Source of the DNA: a virus
IMG/VR virus record: IMGVR_UViG_3300008735_000091
Location: 1-25,926 of that record
Strand: one strand, 5' to 3'
Length of the DNA stretch: 25,926 nt
A program made the position numbers and the translations under genes. Positions 1 to 6,542 of the stretch are shown here, piece after piece (the stretch's first letter is position 1; every line of letters starts with the position of its first letter). The notes under the pieces were generated by a model that ran no database searches, had not been told where the DNA came from, and saw only the letters and a program-made list of their open reading frames with translations.

Positions 1-54
1 ACAGGAAAACACTATATGTTCGATGGTACGGATACATGGAATGAGGTGGCTTAA
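1..54 (+). CDS. C-terminal end of a probable virion/tail protein (partial)
   Basis: Frame 1 is open from the window edge to a TAA at 52-54. It encodes 17 residues ending in YMFDGTDTWNEVA, a Gly/Asp/Trp-rich tail of the kind often seen at the end of phage tail or fibre proteins. The ribosome-site-like GAGGTGG at 43-49 lies inside it and serves the next gene, which begins 3 nt after this stop, so the two are probably co-transcribed. The rest of the gene lies outside the window, so its function cannot be assigned from sequence. Tail protein is inferred from context. Confidence 0.6.
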   Translation, partial: TGKHYMFDGTDTWNEVA

Positions 55-57
55 TCT

Positions 58-1830
58 GTGGTTAGAAAAGATCCGACATTTCAGAAGACAATATTCCAAA
101 ACAACCTCTTTAATGTAAACTCAGAAAACTCAGCAAGAAGAAAGATATTTCAAAGAAACGTATTTCAGAATGATGCGTTTAGTATTGAATTTGTATTTCC
201 ACCAGTGTTTGATTCAAAATCTGTATTTCAACAGAATGTTTTTCAGGGCTCTTGGAAGATATCTGACACTACAGCAGATAATGTTGGTATAACGGAATCA
301 ACACCAAACACAGTAATGGGTAGGGTAAGGACAGTAGCAACAGAGATAATCAATATAGCAGAAGCAAATATATTCTCAAGGGGTAAGTATAGATTCATCG
401 GTGAGAATGTAGCATCATCAGAAAGTATAGGAAGGGCAAGAGATGTCGCAAGATCAATAGCAGAGAGTATAGCAGTATCACACTTTGACGGTAGAATAAG
501 AGACTTGGCTAGGACACTAGCTGAGAGTATGGGAATAACAGAAGTGATATCAAATGGTAGAGTATTGGCTAGAACCTTGTCTGCCAGTATAGGAATGGTT
601 GAAAACCAAATGCAGAGACTTGCAAAATATCATACATTATCTGCAAGTGTAGGTATAGTAGAAGCCAATGATAGGGTAAGAGGACTTGTGAGAACACTCA
701 CACATGATATAGCAATGGCAGAAACATTATCAAGAATATTAAATAAAGCACATTCGGTTGCTGAAACTGTAAACATAAAGATTGGAGATACATTCCAGTC
801 TAATATATTCCAGAATAATGTATTCCAGACATTAAGTGAGGTAATAAAGGTATCTGGTAAACTTAGAGCATTAGGAGAGACTGTTAATATGACAGAAAGT
901 AATGATAGGGTAAGGGCAGTAATTAGAATATTGTCTAATTCTATAGGTATAACAGAAGTCAATGACAGATTTAGAGCATTAGTAAGAACACTTGCACACA
1001 CCATAGGTATGACTGAAACAAACTATAGGTCAAGGACATTGGCAAGAATATTAGCAGCCACAGTAGGATTAACTGAAACCAATTACAGGTCAAGAACTCT
1101 TGCAAGAGCACTAGCAGAAAGTGTTGTTGTATCACACTTCACTGGAAATATAAGGGATGTAGTGAGAAGTCTATTAGAAACAATAAACATAACAGAGTTA
1201 AACCCACACCTAAGATTAAGAATAAGAATACTTTCAGAGACAACAAGTTTGGCAGAGGTTATAGGAAGATCAAGAACACTTGTAAGAATGCTAAGTGAAT
1301 CATTGGGTATTGCAGAAACAAATATAAGATTTAGAGCATTGGCTAGAACAGTAGCTACTGAGATAGTTAATATGGCAGAAGTAGCACAAAACTTGAGAGG
1401 TAGGTTGAAGGCTATATCAGAATCAGCAGGAGTTACTGAAAGCTTAACACGCACATTAGGCAGAATAAGGGTAATATTAGAAACAACAGGAATTACTGAG
1501 ATAATACCACATCTAAGGGCACGAATAAGAATATTAGCTGAAACATTAAGTGTTTCAGAAACCAATTATAGAGTGAGAGGATTAATTAGATATATATCTG
1601 AGGTTATCAGTATAACCTTTACGATAAATAGTGTGATGGGTCAAGTAAGAATTATAGATGAATCTGTTGCAGTAGTTCATTTCACAGGAAGGTTACTTAG
1701 AGAAGGATTTGTAAGAATAAGAAAGATAGGAAGGTTGTTTAGTAGAGGACAGGGTAGTAGATTATATAGACGAGGTAAATCTACCAAAACTTATAAACGT
1801 GGGCAGTCAAGTAAAGGTGCAGATCGATAA
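58..1830 (+). CDS. Repeat-built tail fibre/adhesin-like protein, 590 aa
   Basis: The GTG start at 58 follows GAGGTGG at 43-49 and is the only plausible start before a long open frame. The N-terminal 70 residues contain FQ-x-N-x-FQ motifs (IFQNNLF, RNVFQND, QQNVFQG); a further copy (SNIFQNNVFQ) sits near residue 250. Residues about 80-550 are some 23 copies of a 20-residue unit of the form RxRxLxRxLAExxGITExN. Three units end in a variant (V)HF(D/T)G near residues 140, 355 and 540. The C-terminus is basic, with three short units (RLFSRGQGS, RLYRRGKST, KTYKRGQSS). No signal peptide or catalytic motif is visible. The regular repeats, the position between a tail-like protein and a baseplate-like protein, and the lack of an enzyme motif suggest an extended fibre or spike that contacts the host. 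The family is not identified by name. Confidence 0.7.
   Translation: MVRKDPTFQKTIFQNNLFNVNSENSARRKIFQRNVFQNDAFSIEFVFPPVFDSKSVFQQNVFQGSWKISDTTADNVGITESTPNTVMGRVRTVATEIINIAEANIFSRGKYRFIGENVASSESIGRARDVARSIAESIAVSHFDGRIRDLARTLAESMGITEVISNGRVLARTLSASIGMVENQMQRLAKYHTLSASVGIVEANDRVRGLVRTLTHDIAMAETLSRILNKAHSVAETVNIKIGDTFQSNIFQNNVFQTLSEVIKVSGKLRALGETVNMTESNDRVRAVIRILSNSIGITEVNDRFRALVRTLAHTIGMTETNYRSRTLARILAATVGLTETNYRSRTLARALAESVVVSHFTGNIRDVVRSLLETINITELNPHLRLRIRILSETTSLAEVIGRSRTLVRMLSESLGIAETNIRFRALARTVATEIVNMAEVAQNLRGRLKAISESAGVTESLTRTLGRIRVILETTGITEIIPHLRARIRILAETLSVSETNYRVRGLIRYISEVISITFTINSVMGQVRIIDESVAVVHFTGRLLREGFVRIRKIGRLFSRGQGSRLYRRGKSTKTYKRGQSSKGADR
290..1690 (+). repeat. About 23 degenerate 60-bp coding repeats
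   Basis: Units encode a conserved pattern: basic residue, x, Arg, two variable, Arg, small/hydrophobic, Leu-Ala/Ser-Glu-Ser/Thr, hydrophobic, Gly/Asn-Ile-Thr/Ala-Glu. At DNA level, words such as aggacattggcaag and actgaaaccaattacagg recur with drift. The copies are not identical, so this is old duplication and divergence rather than recent expansion. The units keep frame and length, which argues for selection on protein structure. Confidence 0.8.
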
Positions 1831-2180
1831 TGTCAATGGTAAGAGGTAGAGCAATAGAATATAGAGTAAAGGCTGGTAGTAGAGCTACACTAGAAATGAC
1901 TATAAATGATTCTACAGGGGCTGCTAAATCCTTAACAGATAATGTTACATATGCTACAGGAACATGGAAAGTGTGGAAACCAGACGGTACACTTATAATT
2001 AATGGTGCAATAACATATGATAATAGAGCTAACGGTCTGGTAATATACGCATTAACTGCCAACGATACTGTTATAGCCAATGCAGGAAACTGGGAAGGGG
2101 AGATAGAACTTTATAATTCAAGTGGTATTCTAGTTGAGCAAACACAAACTTTTAGTTTCATAATAGAGGAGAGCTACTAA
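1830..2180 (+). CDS. Baseplate/upper-fibre-like beta protein, 116 aa
   Basis: The start overlaps the preceding stop as TAATG, and AGGTG at 1815-1819 is a fitting ribosome site. The protein is predicted to be almost all beta: RVKAGSRATLEMTINDSTG, a TWKVWKPDG turn, then NWEGEIELYNSSG and a C-terminal QTFSFIIEESY. The pattern of a polarised strand, a 'G.W.GEIEL' strand and a 'FxFxIxES' end resembles the N-terminal domain of phage BppU-type baseplate proteins. That is a resemblance by eye, not a demonstrated match. Context (downstream of a fibre-like gene, in a coupled operon) supports a structural tail role, perhaps anchoring the repeat protein. Confidence 0.55.
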   Translation: MSMVRGRAIEYRVKAGSRATLEMTINDSTGAAKSLTDNVTYATGTWKVWKPDGTLIINGAITYDNRANGLVIYALTANDTVIANAGNWEGEIELYNSSGILVEQTQTFSFIIEESY

Positions 2181-2308
2181 TGGGTAAAATAATTCAAACA
2201 ACAGGTGGAGTTTGTGAGTTATGTGGTCATCATCAATCAAATCACTATCATAATGATGGTTGTGACCTATGTGATTGTAAAAGCCGTGGCAGAAGAGTAA
2301 TCACGTAA
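2180..2308 (+). CDS. Cys/His-rich microprotein, 42 aa
   Basis: ATG at 2180 shares its A with the previous TAA (TAATG), and GAGGAG at 2166-2171 gives a good ribosome site. The product contains VCELCGHH, then a His/Asn-rich loop and CDLCDCK: two CxxC knuckles that could bind one zinc. The ending CxxCxC recalls the two microproteins at 4831-4941 and 5049-5135. Small size, coupling and the paired Cys make it a real gene; the function is unknown. It closes the tail operon, and a new promoter begins immediately after its stop. Confidence 0.7.
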   Translation: MGKIIQTTGGVCELCGHHQSNHYHNDGCDLCDCKSRGRRVIT

Positions 2309-2310
2309 CA

Positions 2311-2320
2311 TTTATATTAG
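2311..2320 (+). promoter_or_regulatory. TATA box for the 2341 gene
   Basis: TTTATATTAG begins exactly 30 nt before the ATG at 2341. The wider word ACATTTATATTAGG is nearly identical to the promoter in front of 15718. There is no ribosome site between, so the transcript is expected to be leaderless. Confidence 0.75.
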
Positions 2321-2340
2321 GGATCAATCCTTAACAATAC

Positions 2341-3105
2341 ATGATTACACTGGATAAAGTAAAAAATAAGGTATATTTTGCCTTTAGAAAGTCACAGATG
2401 AAGGCAATGGAGACTGAAAGATTGGGTGTAATTCATGTCTCAGATTTGATCAAACCATGTTCAAGAAATGTCATGTATAGTAAGTTCAGCAAGCACCCAA
2501 CAAGTGCAAACGATATAAGAAGTCTATTCTATGGTCAGATAATTCATCAGGCTACAATATTAAATGATGATAAAAAATATAATGAGATGTTTTTAGGTTA
2601 TGATTATGTGAGGGATGAGCCTGTAAGTCTTGAGGAAGCACAGGCATTAAAGCCTGACGATCCACGACATTTAGATATAATATATGGTTCAATAGATGAC
2701 TTGATTAAGGTAGATGATGAGTGGATTATATGTGATAAGAAAACAACAGGAAGTATTGACTACTTTTCGAAATATAATTCAAAACCTAGTGATAGTCATA
2801 GAGACCAGATTAACAGATATAGGGTTCTACTTGATAAGTGTTATAACATAAATGCGAAATTCGGAGCTGTGGTATACATATCTAATAATGTACCAAAAGA
2901 TAAGATTGACAAACCGTCAGTTTTACCCTTTAAATTAGACCAAATAGAGAAAACTTTACAAGATATGGTTGAAAAAGCTAAGATTATTAAGGAATCATAT
3001 ACACAGAAGATACTACCAGAGAGGACATTTTGTTATATGTGTGATAATTTTTGTCCGTATGCCACTAAATGCTTTACAGATGAGAGTGATAAAATTGAGA
3101 CATGA
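2341..3105 (+). CDS. Cas4-like PD-(D/E)XK exonuclease with Fe-S cluster
   Basis: The 254-aa protein has the order of motifs of Cas4/RecB-like nucleases: an N-terminal Cys (C40, in IKPCSRN), H69 in YGQIIHQ, D119/D120 in GSIDDLI, D132-x-K134 in CDKKTTG, Q156 and Y160 in QINRY, and a C-terminal cysteine cluster C231-x2-C234-x3-C238-x5-C244. The four Cys (C40 plus three of the C-terminal set) would hold a 4Fe-4S cluster as in Cas4. Family members degrade single-stranded DNA ends and act in recombination or DNA processing. No cas1/cas2 or CRISPR array is nearby, so a role in viral replication or packaging is more likely than spacer acquisition. It heads the packaging operon with a leaderless start. 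Confidence 0.85.
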   Translation: MITLDKVKNKVYFAFRKSQMKAMETERLGVIHVSDLIKPCSRNVMYSKFSKHPTSANDIRSLFYGQIIHQATILNDDKKYNEMFLGYDYVRDEPVSLEEAQALKPDDPRHLDIIYGSIDDLIKVDDEWIICDKKTTGSIDYFSKYNSKPSDSHRDQINRYRVLLDKCYNINAKFGAVVYISNNVPKDKIDKPSVLPFKLDQIEKTLQDMVEKAKIIKESYTQKILPERTFCYMCDNFCPYATKCFTDESDKIET

Positions 3106-3280
3106 AGACAAGGTAAGGGATGTTGTTCTTTTCATGCATGAAGCATTAATACATGAACCTATAGATCCTGTAGAATATGGTGTTCCTCCCAAATGGATTA
3201 ATATTAATGATGATGAAATACGTGGAATGATTCGTGCCCTTCGTTGGGTTCTGGATGATTCAGATGAAAATTTACTTTAA
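3080..3280 (+). CDS. Small helical protein, 66 aa, unknown
   Basis: The frame after the nuclease stop encodes a charged helical protein (KVRDVVLFMHEALIHEP, then a Pro-rich turn, then IRGMIRALRWVLDDSDENLL). The only in-frame ATG that gives a complete gene without a long overlap is at 3080, overlapping the nuclease gene by 26 nt. The next gene in turn overlaps its end by 17 nt. No family is recognised and no catalytic residues stand out. The tight packing suggests co-translation with the nuclease and the TIM-barrel gene. Confidence 0.6.
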   Translation: MRVIKLRHEDKVRDVVLFMHEALIHEPIDPVEYGVPPKWININDDEIRGMIRALRWVLDDSDENLL

Positions 3281-4031
3281 CGCTAACAACAAGGCTCATC
3301 TTGAGACTCTTAAGGCTTGTGGGGCTAAAAACGTCCTTTTAGCATACAAGTATTCATATGCTAATATTAAGAAGTTTTACGGTAATTTTGATTCAATAAT
3401 GGTTGTAGCTGGGGTAGGTGTAAATCCAGATAAATATCATAGTTGGTTAAAAGATAAGAAAGAATATTATAATTATGCTACACAGTTTGATGTATATTAT
3501 GATATGGAAAAGACAATAAAACATTGGGAAAAAGAAAAAGAGGAGGGAATAGATTGGACACTACCTGTATTACAGGAAAACTATCTGCAACATATAAGTA
3601 GAATTAGACCAAAGTCAGGTTCATATGTTTGTCTTGGGGAGATAAAAGGTAAGTTTGAGACAGAAGACCAGATGAGAAAACTACCTGCAAACTTAAAGTT
3701 TCACGGTCTGGCAAAAGGCAAGTTTGTCCAAGATAGAAAATTTCATAGTATAGATACTAGTGGTTGGGTTTCTGCTGCTATGAGTAAAAAGACAGAGATA
3801 TGGAGTGGTAACAGTACATACTCCATGTATTTTGGTCAAAAGGGCAGGGGTATGACACCAATGTTAAGGCATTCATGTGAGGTTTACAGAGATAATATGG
3901 ATAAATTAGGTATAAATATAGAAGATGTTATCAATGCAGATTACTACACATTGCTTAAAATACCACTTGCATTACTATTTATGCCCATGTGTAAAGCTTT
4001 AAATATGTATGACGAAAACTTTAATAATTGA
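3264..4031 (+). CDS. TGT/DpdA-like TIM-barrel protein, 255 aa
   Basis: The ATG at 3264 (MKIYFNANNKAHLETL) is preferred over an upstream TTG/ATG because the extra residues come from the overlapping gene. Visible landmarks are FDVYYDM (an aspartate-ending strand), TLPVLQENY, YVCLGEIKG, LKFHGLAKGKF and FHSIDTSGW. The series PVLQ, then a (V/C)xLG(E/G) strand, then H-G-L-x, then S-(I/V)-D-(T/S)-S-x-W follows the layout of phage proteins annotated as queuine tRNA-ribosyltransferase-like, including DpdA, which inserts 7-deazaguanine bases into DNA. The usual zinc-binding Cys cluster of tRNA TGT is not visible, which would fit a DNA-directed or divergent member. No queuosine-precursor synthesis genes are in the window. 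Assignment is by motif order only. Confidence 0.5.
   Translation: MKIYFNANNKAHLETLKACGAKNVLLAYKYSYANIKKFYGNFDSIMVVAGVGVNPDKYHSWLKDKKEYYNYATQFDVYYDMEKTIKHWEKEKEEGIDWTLPVLQENYLQHISRIRPKSGSYVCLGEIKGKFETEDQMRKLPANLKFHGLAKGKFVQDRKFHSIDTSGWVSAAMSKKTEIWSGNSTYSMYFGQKGRGMTPMLRHSCEVYRDNMDKLGINIEDVINADYYTLLKIPLALLFMPMCKALNMYDENFNN
4020..4028 (+). promoter_or_regulatory. Weak TATA box for the 4049 gene
   Basis: TTTAATAAT starts 29 nt before the ATG at 4049, inside the end of the previous gene. The spacing equals that of the strong promoters in the window, so a secondary leaderless promoter is likely here. Confidence 0.45.
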
Positions 4032-4048
4032 TTTGATAATTGGTATTC

Positions 4049-4561
4049 ATGACTAAGGATGATTTGTTCAAGATAGAGCCTATTGAGGGTAATATTACTA
4101 TCGATAAGAGAAAGACTGTATCTCCATTTAACTCGGTTAAACACCTAAAGACAGCAAACATACCAGCACTATGTGATCAATGTGTATATAGGTCTATTGA
4201 TGATGGTGGGAATGGAAAGTGCCCAAAGTATGAAAAGGGTGCAGTGTGTGCTATCAGGGAGGACTTTGTTAAATTCATCAATGATTTGGATACAAGAAAC
4301 CCAGAAGACTTGAAGGCTATGATAGATATGATAGCAAAACTATCATTTGAAAATGTTCTTATGGCTTTGACACAGGCTAAAATGGATGGAAATATACCAG
4401 ATAGAAATACAAAATCAGAAATCAATACATTATTACAGATAGTGAAATCATTAAATGATCTAAATAATAAGATAGTAGTAACAGAAAGAACAGAGTTTGA
4501 CAAGACAGGAGACATATCGAATATCTTCAGGCAGATAAAAGCAAGGAAGAGTGGTGAGTAA
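4049..4561 (+). CDS. Probable terminase small subunit with Cys4 knuckle
   Basis: A TTG at 4040 also opens this frame, but ATG at 4049 sits 29 nt after a TATA-like word and gives MTKDDLFKIEP. Residues about 42-70 contain CDQC, then 11 residues, then CPKYEKGAVC, a likely zinc knuckle. The rest is helical (a DPEDLKAMIDMIAKLSFENVL-type stretch split over two helices), followed by NIPDRNTKSEINTLLQIV and GDISNIFRQIKARK at the C-terminus. The location a few small genes before the large terminase, the size (170 aa) and the helical core ending in a basic tail fit a small terminase subunit that recognises viral DNA and recruits the motor. Sequence alone does not prove it; a zinc-dependent transcription factor is the alternative. 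Confidence 0.5.
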   Translation: MTKDDLFKIEPIEGNITIDKRKTVSPFNSVKHLKTANIPALCDQCVYRSIDDGGNGKCPKYEKGAVCAIREDFVKFINDLDTRNPEDLKAMIDMIAKLSFENVLMALTQAKMDGNIPDRNTKSEINTLLQIVKSLNDLNNKIVVTERTEFDKTGDISNIFRQIKARKSGE

Positions 4562-4728
4562 TGGAAGACGGATTATTCTTATGGTTCCTCTGTGGTTGTT
4601 ATCTGTTAGGTGGATTAACCATTGGCTGGTTTGGTGGAATCTGGTGGAGAGATAGGAAAGGAAAGAAAACAGGAACAGGTAGATGGGATTACAGAAAAAG
4701 AAAGGATTATGGTGACCAGTTTAGTTGA
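4561..4728 (+). CDS. Single-pass membrane microprotein, 55 aa
   Basis: The start overlaps the previous stop as TAATG. Residues 5-28 are strongly hydrophobic with Gly-Trp motifs (LFLWFLCGCYLLGGLTIGWF), followed by WWRDRKGKK and a basic, tyrosine-rich tail. This is one transmembrane helix with a positively charged cytoplasmic side. Position in the packaging operon and size are compatible with a holin or other membrane-active late protein, but nothing proves lysis. It is the first in a chain of tiny overlapping genes leading to the large terminase. Confidence 0.6.
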   Translation: MEDGLFLWFLCGCYLLGGLTIGWFGGIWWRDRKGKKTGTGRWDYRKRKDYGDQFS

Positions 4729-4838
4729 CACCAGCATATGATATAAGGCATTGTATATACTGTGGTAAAGAATTTTGTTGCACAGATGAAGTATTATCAC
4801 ATATCAAATCTAAACATATGGTGATTGGTAGTGGCTGA
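4725..4838 (+). CDS. C2H2 zinc-finger microprotein, 37 aa
   Basis: The TTG at 4725 overlaps the previous TGA by 4 nt (TTGA); an in-frame TAG just upstream leaves no other start. The product holds a complete classical finger, C-x2-C-x12-H-x4-H (CIYCGKEF through HIKSKH), with a Phe four residues after the second Cys and a Leu two residues before the first His, the hydrophobic core positions of C2H2 fingers. The protein is little more than one finger. It would bind DNA or a protein partner; a regulatory or packaging-accessory role is a guess. Confidence 0.7.
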   Translation: MTPAYDIRHCIYCGKEFCCTDEVLSHIKSKHMVIGSG

Positions 4839-4941
4839 CACTGAGTTTATAAATGGGCATTGCACCAAATGTGGTTGCTATTGGGGAGTATCTGATGAGG
4901 TTTCAGAAGCTGTTGGTTGTGAGTGTGATTGCCATGACTGA
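4831..4941 (+). CDS. Cys-rich microprotein, 36 aa (C-x2-C-G-C … C-x-C-x-C-H)
   Basis: GTG at 4831 overlaps the stop of the C2H2 gene by 8 nt (GTGGCTGA). The product has HCTKCGCYWG, an acidic linker, then GCECDCHD at the end. Five to six Cys in 36 residues point to a metal-bound knuckle. It shares its layout with the 28-aa protein at 5049-5135, which suggests duplication. The codons for its last residues, Cys-His-Asp-stop, contain the ATG of the next gene. It is too short for standard gene callers but fits the coupled chain exactly. Confidence 0.65.
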   Translation: MADTEFINGHCTKCGCYWGVSDEVSEAVGCECDCHD

Positions 4942-5056
4942 TAATATAACATTAAGATTTAACAGGTATATGAGAGAATTGGCATTAATTGAAAAGAAAA
5001 GAGAAAGAAAATTAAGACAGATAGAAGAACTAAGAGGTAAGTTAAAACTTGGGTAA
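4934..5056 (+). CDS. Small coiled-coil protein, 40 aa
   Basis: ATG at 4934 overlaps the previous stop by 8 nt (ATGACTGA). An upstream ATG at 4853 in this frame is less likely because it would be buried in the microprotein gene. The sequence runs TDNITLRFNRYMREL, then a Lys/Arg/Glu-rich amphipathic helix (IEKKRERKLRQIEELRGK) with heptad-like Leu/Ile spacing. It probably forms a short coiled coil and may be a terminase or zinc-protein partner. No family is recognised. Confidence 0.55.
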   Translation: MTDNITLRFNRYMRELALIEKKRERKLRQIEELRGKLKLG

Positions 5057-5135
5057 AAAAGGATATTGCTGTTTCAGATGTGGTCATTGCGAGTCAGAAG
5101 ATGTTGGTAGTTGTGGGTGTAAGTGTCATGGCTAG
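5049..5135 (+). CDS. Cys-rich microprotein, 28 aa
   Basis: TTG at 5049 overlaps the previous TAA by 8 nt (TTGGGTAA), and an in-frame stop at 5043 excludes any longer form. The product is YCCFRCGHCES, a short acidic stretch and SCGCKCHG, the same C-x2-C-G-(C/H) … C-x-C-x-C-H layout as 4831-4941. Its last codons (Cys-His-Gly-stop) contain the terminase ATG. Eight Cys or more in 28 residues would be improbable in non-coding DNA. The likely role is a metal-binding peptide or a translational coupler for the terminase. Confidence 0.6.
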   Translation: MGKKGYCCFRCGHCESEDVGSCGCKCHG

Positions 5136-6513
5136 ACCAGATAAACAAGTACTAGAGGAAAGGCAGAACTTCGTACAAACTATAGCAGATTGTGCTGCAA
5201 ACCCAAGCCTATTCAGTAAGGTATTTCTTGACCATGAATTGTTTGAGTATAATAGAAAATATGTAGACTGTAACGAAAGATTCATTGTATACAGGTCTGG
5301 TAGACAGGTTGGTAAAACAATGTCTACTGCTGTCAAGGCAATACATTTTGCATTCTTCGCACCAGTAATGTTGAAGACAGTAAACAAGGAATGTACTATT
5401 GTGATAGCAGCACCTACACAAAATCAGGCAACAATCATGTTCGATAGAATTAGAAGTCTTGTTATAAATAATAAGTTCCTGAAGGGATATATAGTGAGAA
5501 ATACACAGTCAGAATTATGGGTTAAGTTTCTAGATAATAACGGTATAAGTAAGATAATCACTAGGGCTACAGGAGAAACAGGTGTATCTCTTAGGGGTTA
5601 TTCTCCTCACGTAATTATAGCTGACGAATGTTCCTTTATTAAGACAAACATATTAAAAGCATTCTTACCATCTGGTATGGCTACACAGGCAAGAGTATGG
5701 TTAACATCAACACCGTTTAGTAAATCAGGTTATTTTTATGAAGCTTGTGTTGGATCAAGACCTGCAAACCCTGAGGGTATGTGGTTAGAATTTCATGTGA
5801 AGTCAACCCAAAACCCATTGGTTCAGGAAGATCCAGCATTCCTAGAAGAAATTAAAAAACTGACAAAGGATGAATATGTACAGGAGGTGGAGGGAGAATT
5901 TCTTGATGTGGGTGATGCACTTATACCAAACTCACTACTTACAGATTCTATATCCGATGCAAGACCTAGTGGAAAAGCAAGATATTATCTAGGGGTTGAT
6001 GTGGCTCGAACTGGAAGAGATGAAACTGTATATACTGTGATAGCAGTTGATGAAAACGATACTGTTTATGTGGAACATACAGAAGCAGAAGCACAATCAA
6101 ACATAGTAGACATAGCTGGTAGAGTAGGAGATATAGTTAGAGATTATCGTATTGAAACGGTATATGTAGACGAAACAGGATTGGGTGGTGGTCTAGTAGA
6201 TTTGGTAAAAGAACAGGGTTCACCTGTAAGAGGAGTTGTATTTACCATGCAGGAAAAGGCAGTAATGTATAGAACACTACGTTTATTATTTGAAAATCAT
6301 AGAGTAAAAATCAAAGACATTAACAAACTAATATACCAACTATCCTATATAAGAAGAGAATATACCGAAACAGGTATAATGAAGATTAAATCAGATGAAC
6401 ATGACGACTATCCAGATAGCCTAGCATTAGCTTGTAAGGCTGTAGCAGGTGGAGATGGTGCCTATGTTATAGAATTAGGTAAGAATTTAAAGAAAGTGTT
6501 GTTTGGCGATTAA
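5128..6513 (+). CDS. terL: Terminase large subunit (packaging ATPase-nuclease), 461 aa
   Basis: The motor that pumps DNA into proheads and cuts it. ATG at 5128 (MARPDKQVLEER) overlaps the microprotein stop by 8 nt; a GTG at 5080 would add residues that duplicate the microprotein frame. The Walker A variant GRQVGKT is at 58-64, Walker B with catalytic Glu is VIIADE at 162-167, and the coupling motif is LTSTP near 192-196. The C-terminal RNase-H-fold nuclease carries D291 (GVDVARTG), D348 (YVDETG) and an acidic group at 426-430 (HDDYPD) before SLALA. Length and motif order are complete, so it should be active. A new promoter follows the stop directly. Tailed viruses of archaea and bacteria share this protein. 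Confidence 0.95.
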   Translation: MARPDKQVLEERQNFVQTIADCAANPSLFSKVFLDHELFEYNRKYVDCNERFIVYRSGRQVGKTMSTAVKAIHFAFFAPVMLKTVNKECTIVIAAPTQNQATIMFDRIRSLVINNKFLKGYIVRNTQSELWVKFLDNNGISKIITRATGETGVSLRGYSPHVIIADECSFIKTNILKAFLPSGMATQARVWLTSTPFSKSGYFYEACVGSRPANPEGMWLEFHVKSTQNPLVQEDPAFLEEIKKLTKDEYVQEVEGEFLDVGDALIPNSLLTDSISDARPSGKARYYLGVDVARTGRDETVYTVIAVDENDTVYVEHTEAEAQSNIVDIAGRVGDIVRDYRIETVYVDETGLGGGLVDLVKEQGSPVRGVVFTMQEKAVMYRTLRLLFENHRVKIKDINKLIYQLSYIRREYTETGIMKIKSDEHDDYPDSLALACKAVAGGDGAYVIELGKNLKKVLFGD

Positions 6514-6523
6514 CTTATATATC
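6514..6523 (+). promoter_or_regulatory. TATA box for the 6543 operon
   Basis: CTTATATATC begins 29 nt before the ATG at 6543, directly after the terminase stop. It starts the transcription unit that should run through 13525, since no other promoter of this type was seen before 13521. Confidence 0.7.
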
Positions 6524-6542
6524 ATCTATTTATACATAGCAT

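Noticed and set aside
630-1565. Minus-strand open frames under the repeat protein
   Set aside because: They are antisense shadows created by the regular coding repeats; they have no promoter or ribosome site and no recognisable domain.
290-1690. CRISPR array
   Set aside because: Repeats are 60 bp, diverged, without spacers, and follow the reading frame of a protein.
2341-3105. Part of a CRISPR-Cas adaptation system
   Set aside because: No cas1, cas2 or array is nearby; Cas4-like nucleases occur alone in many archaeal viruses.
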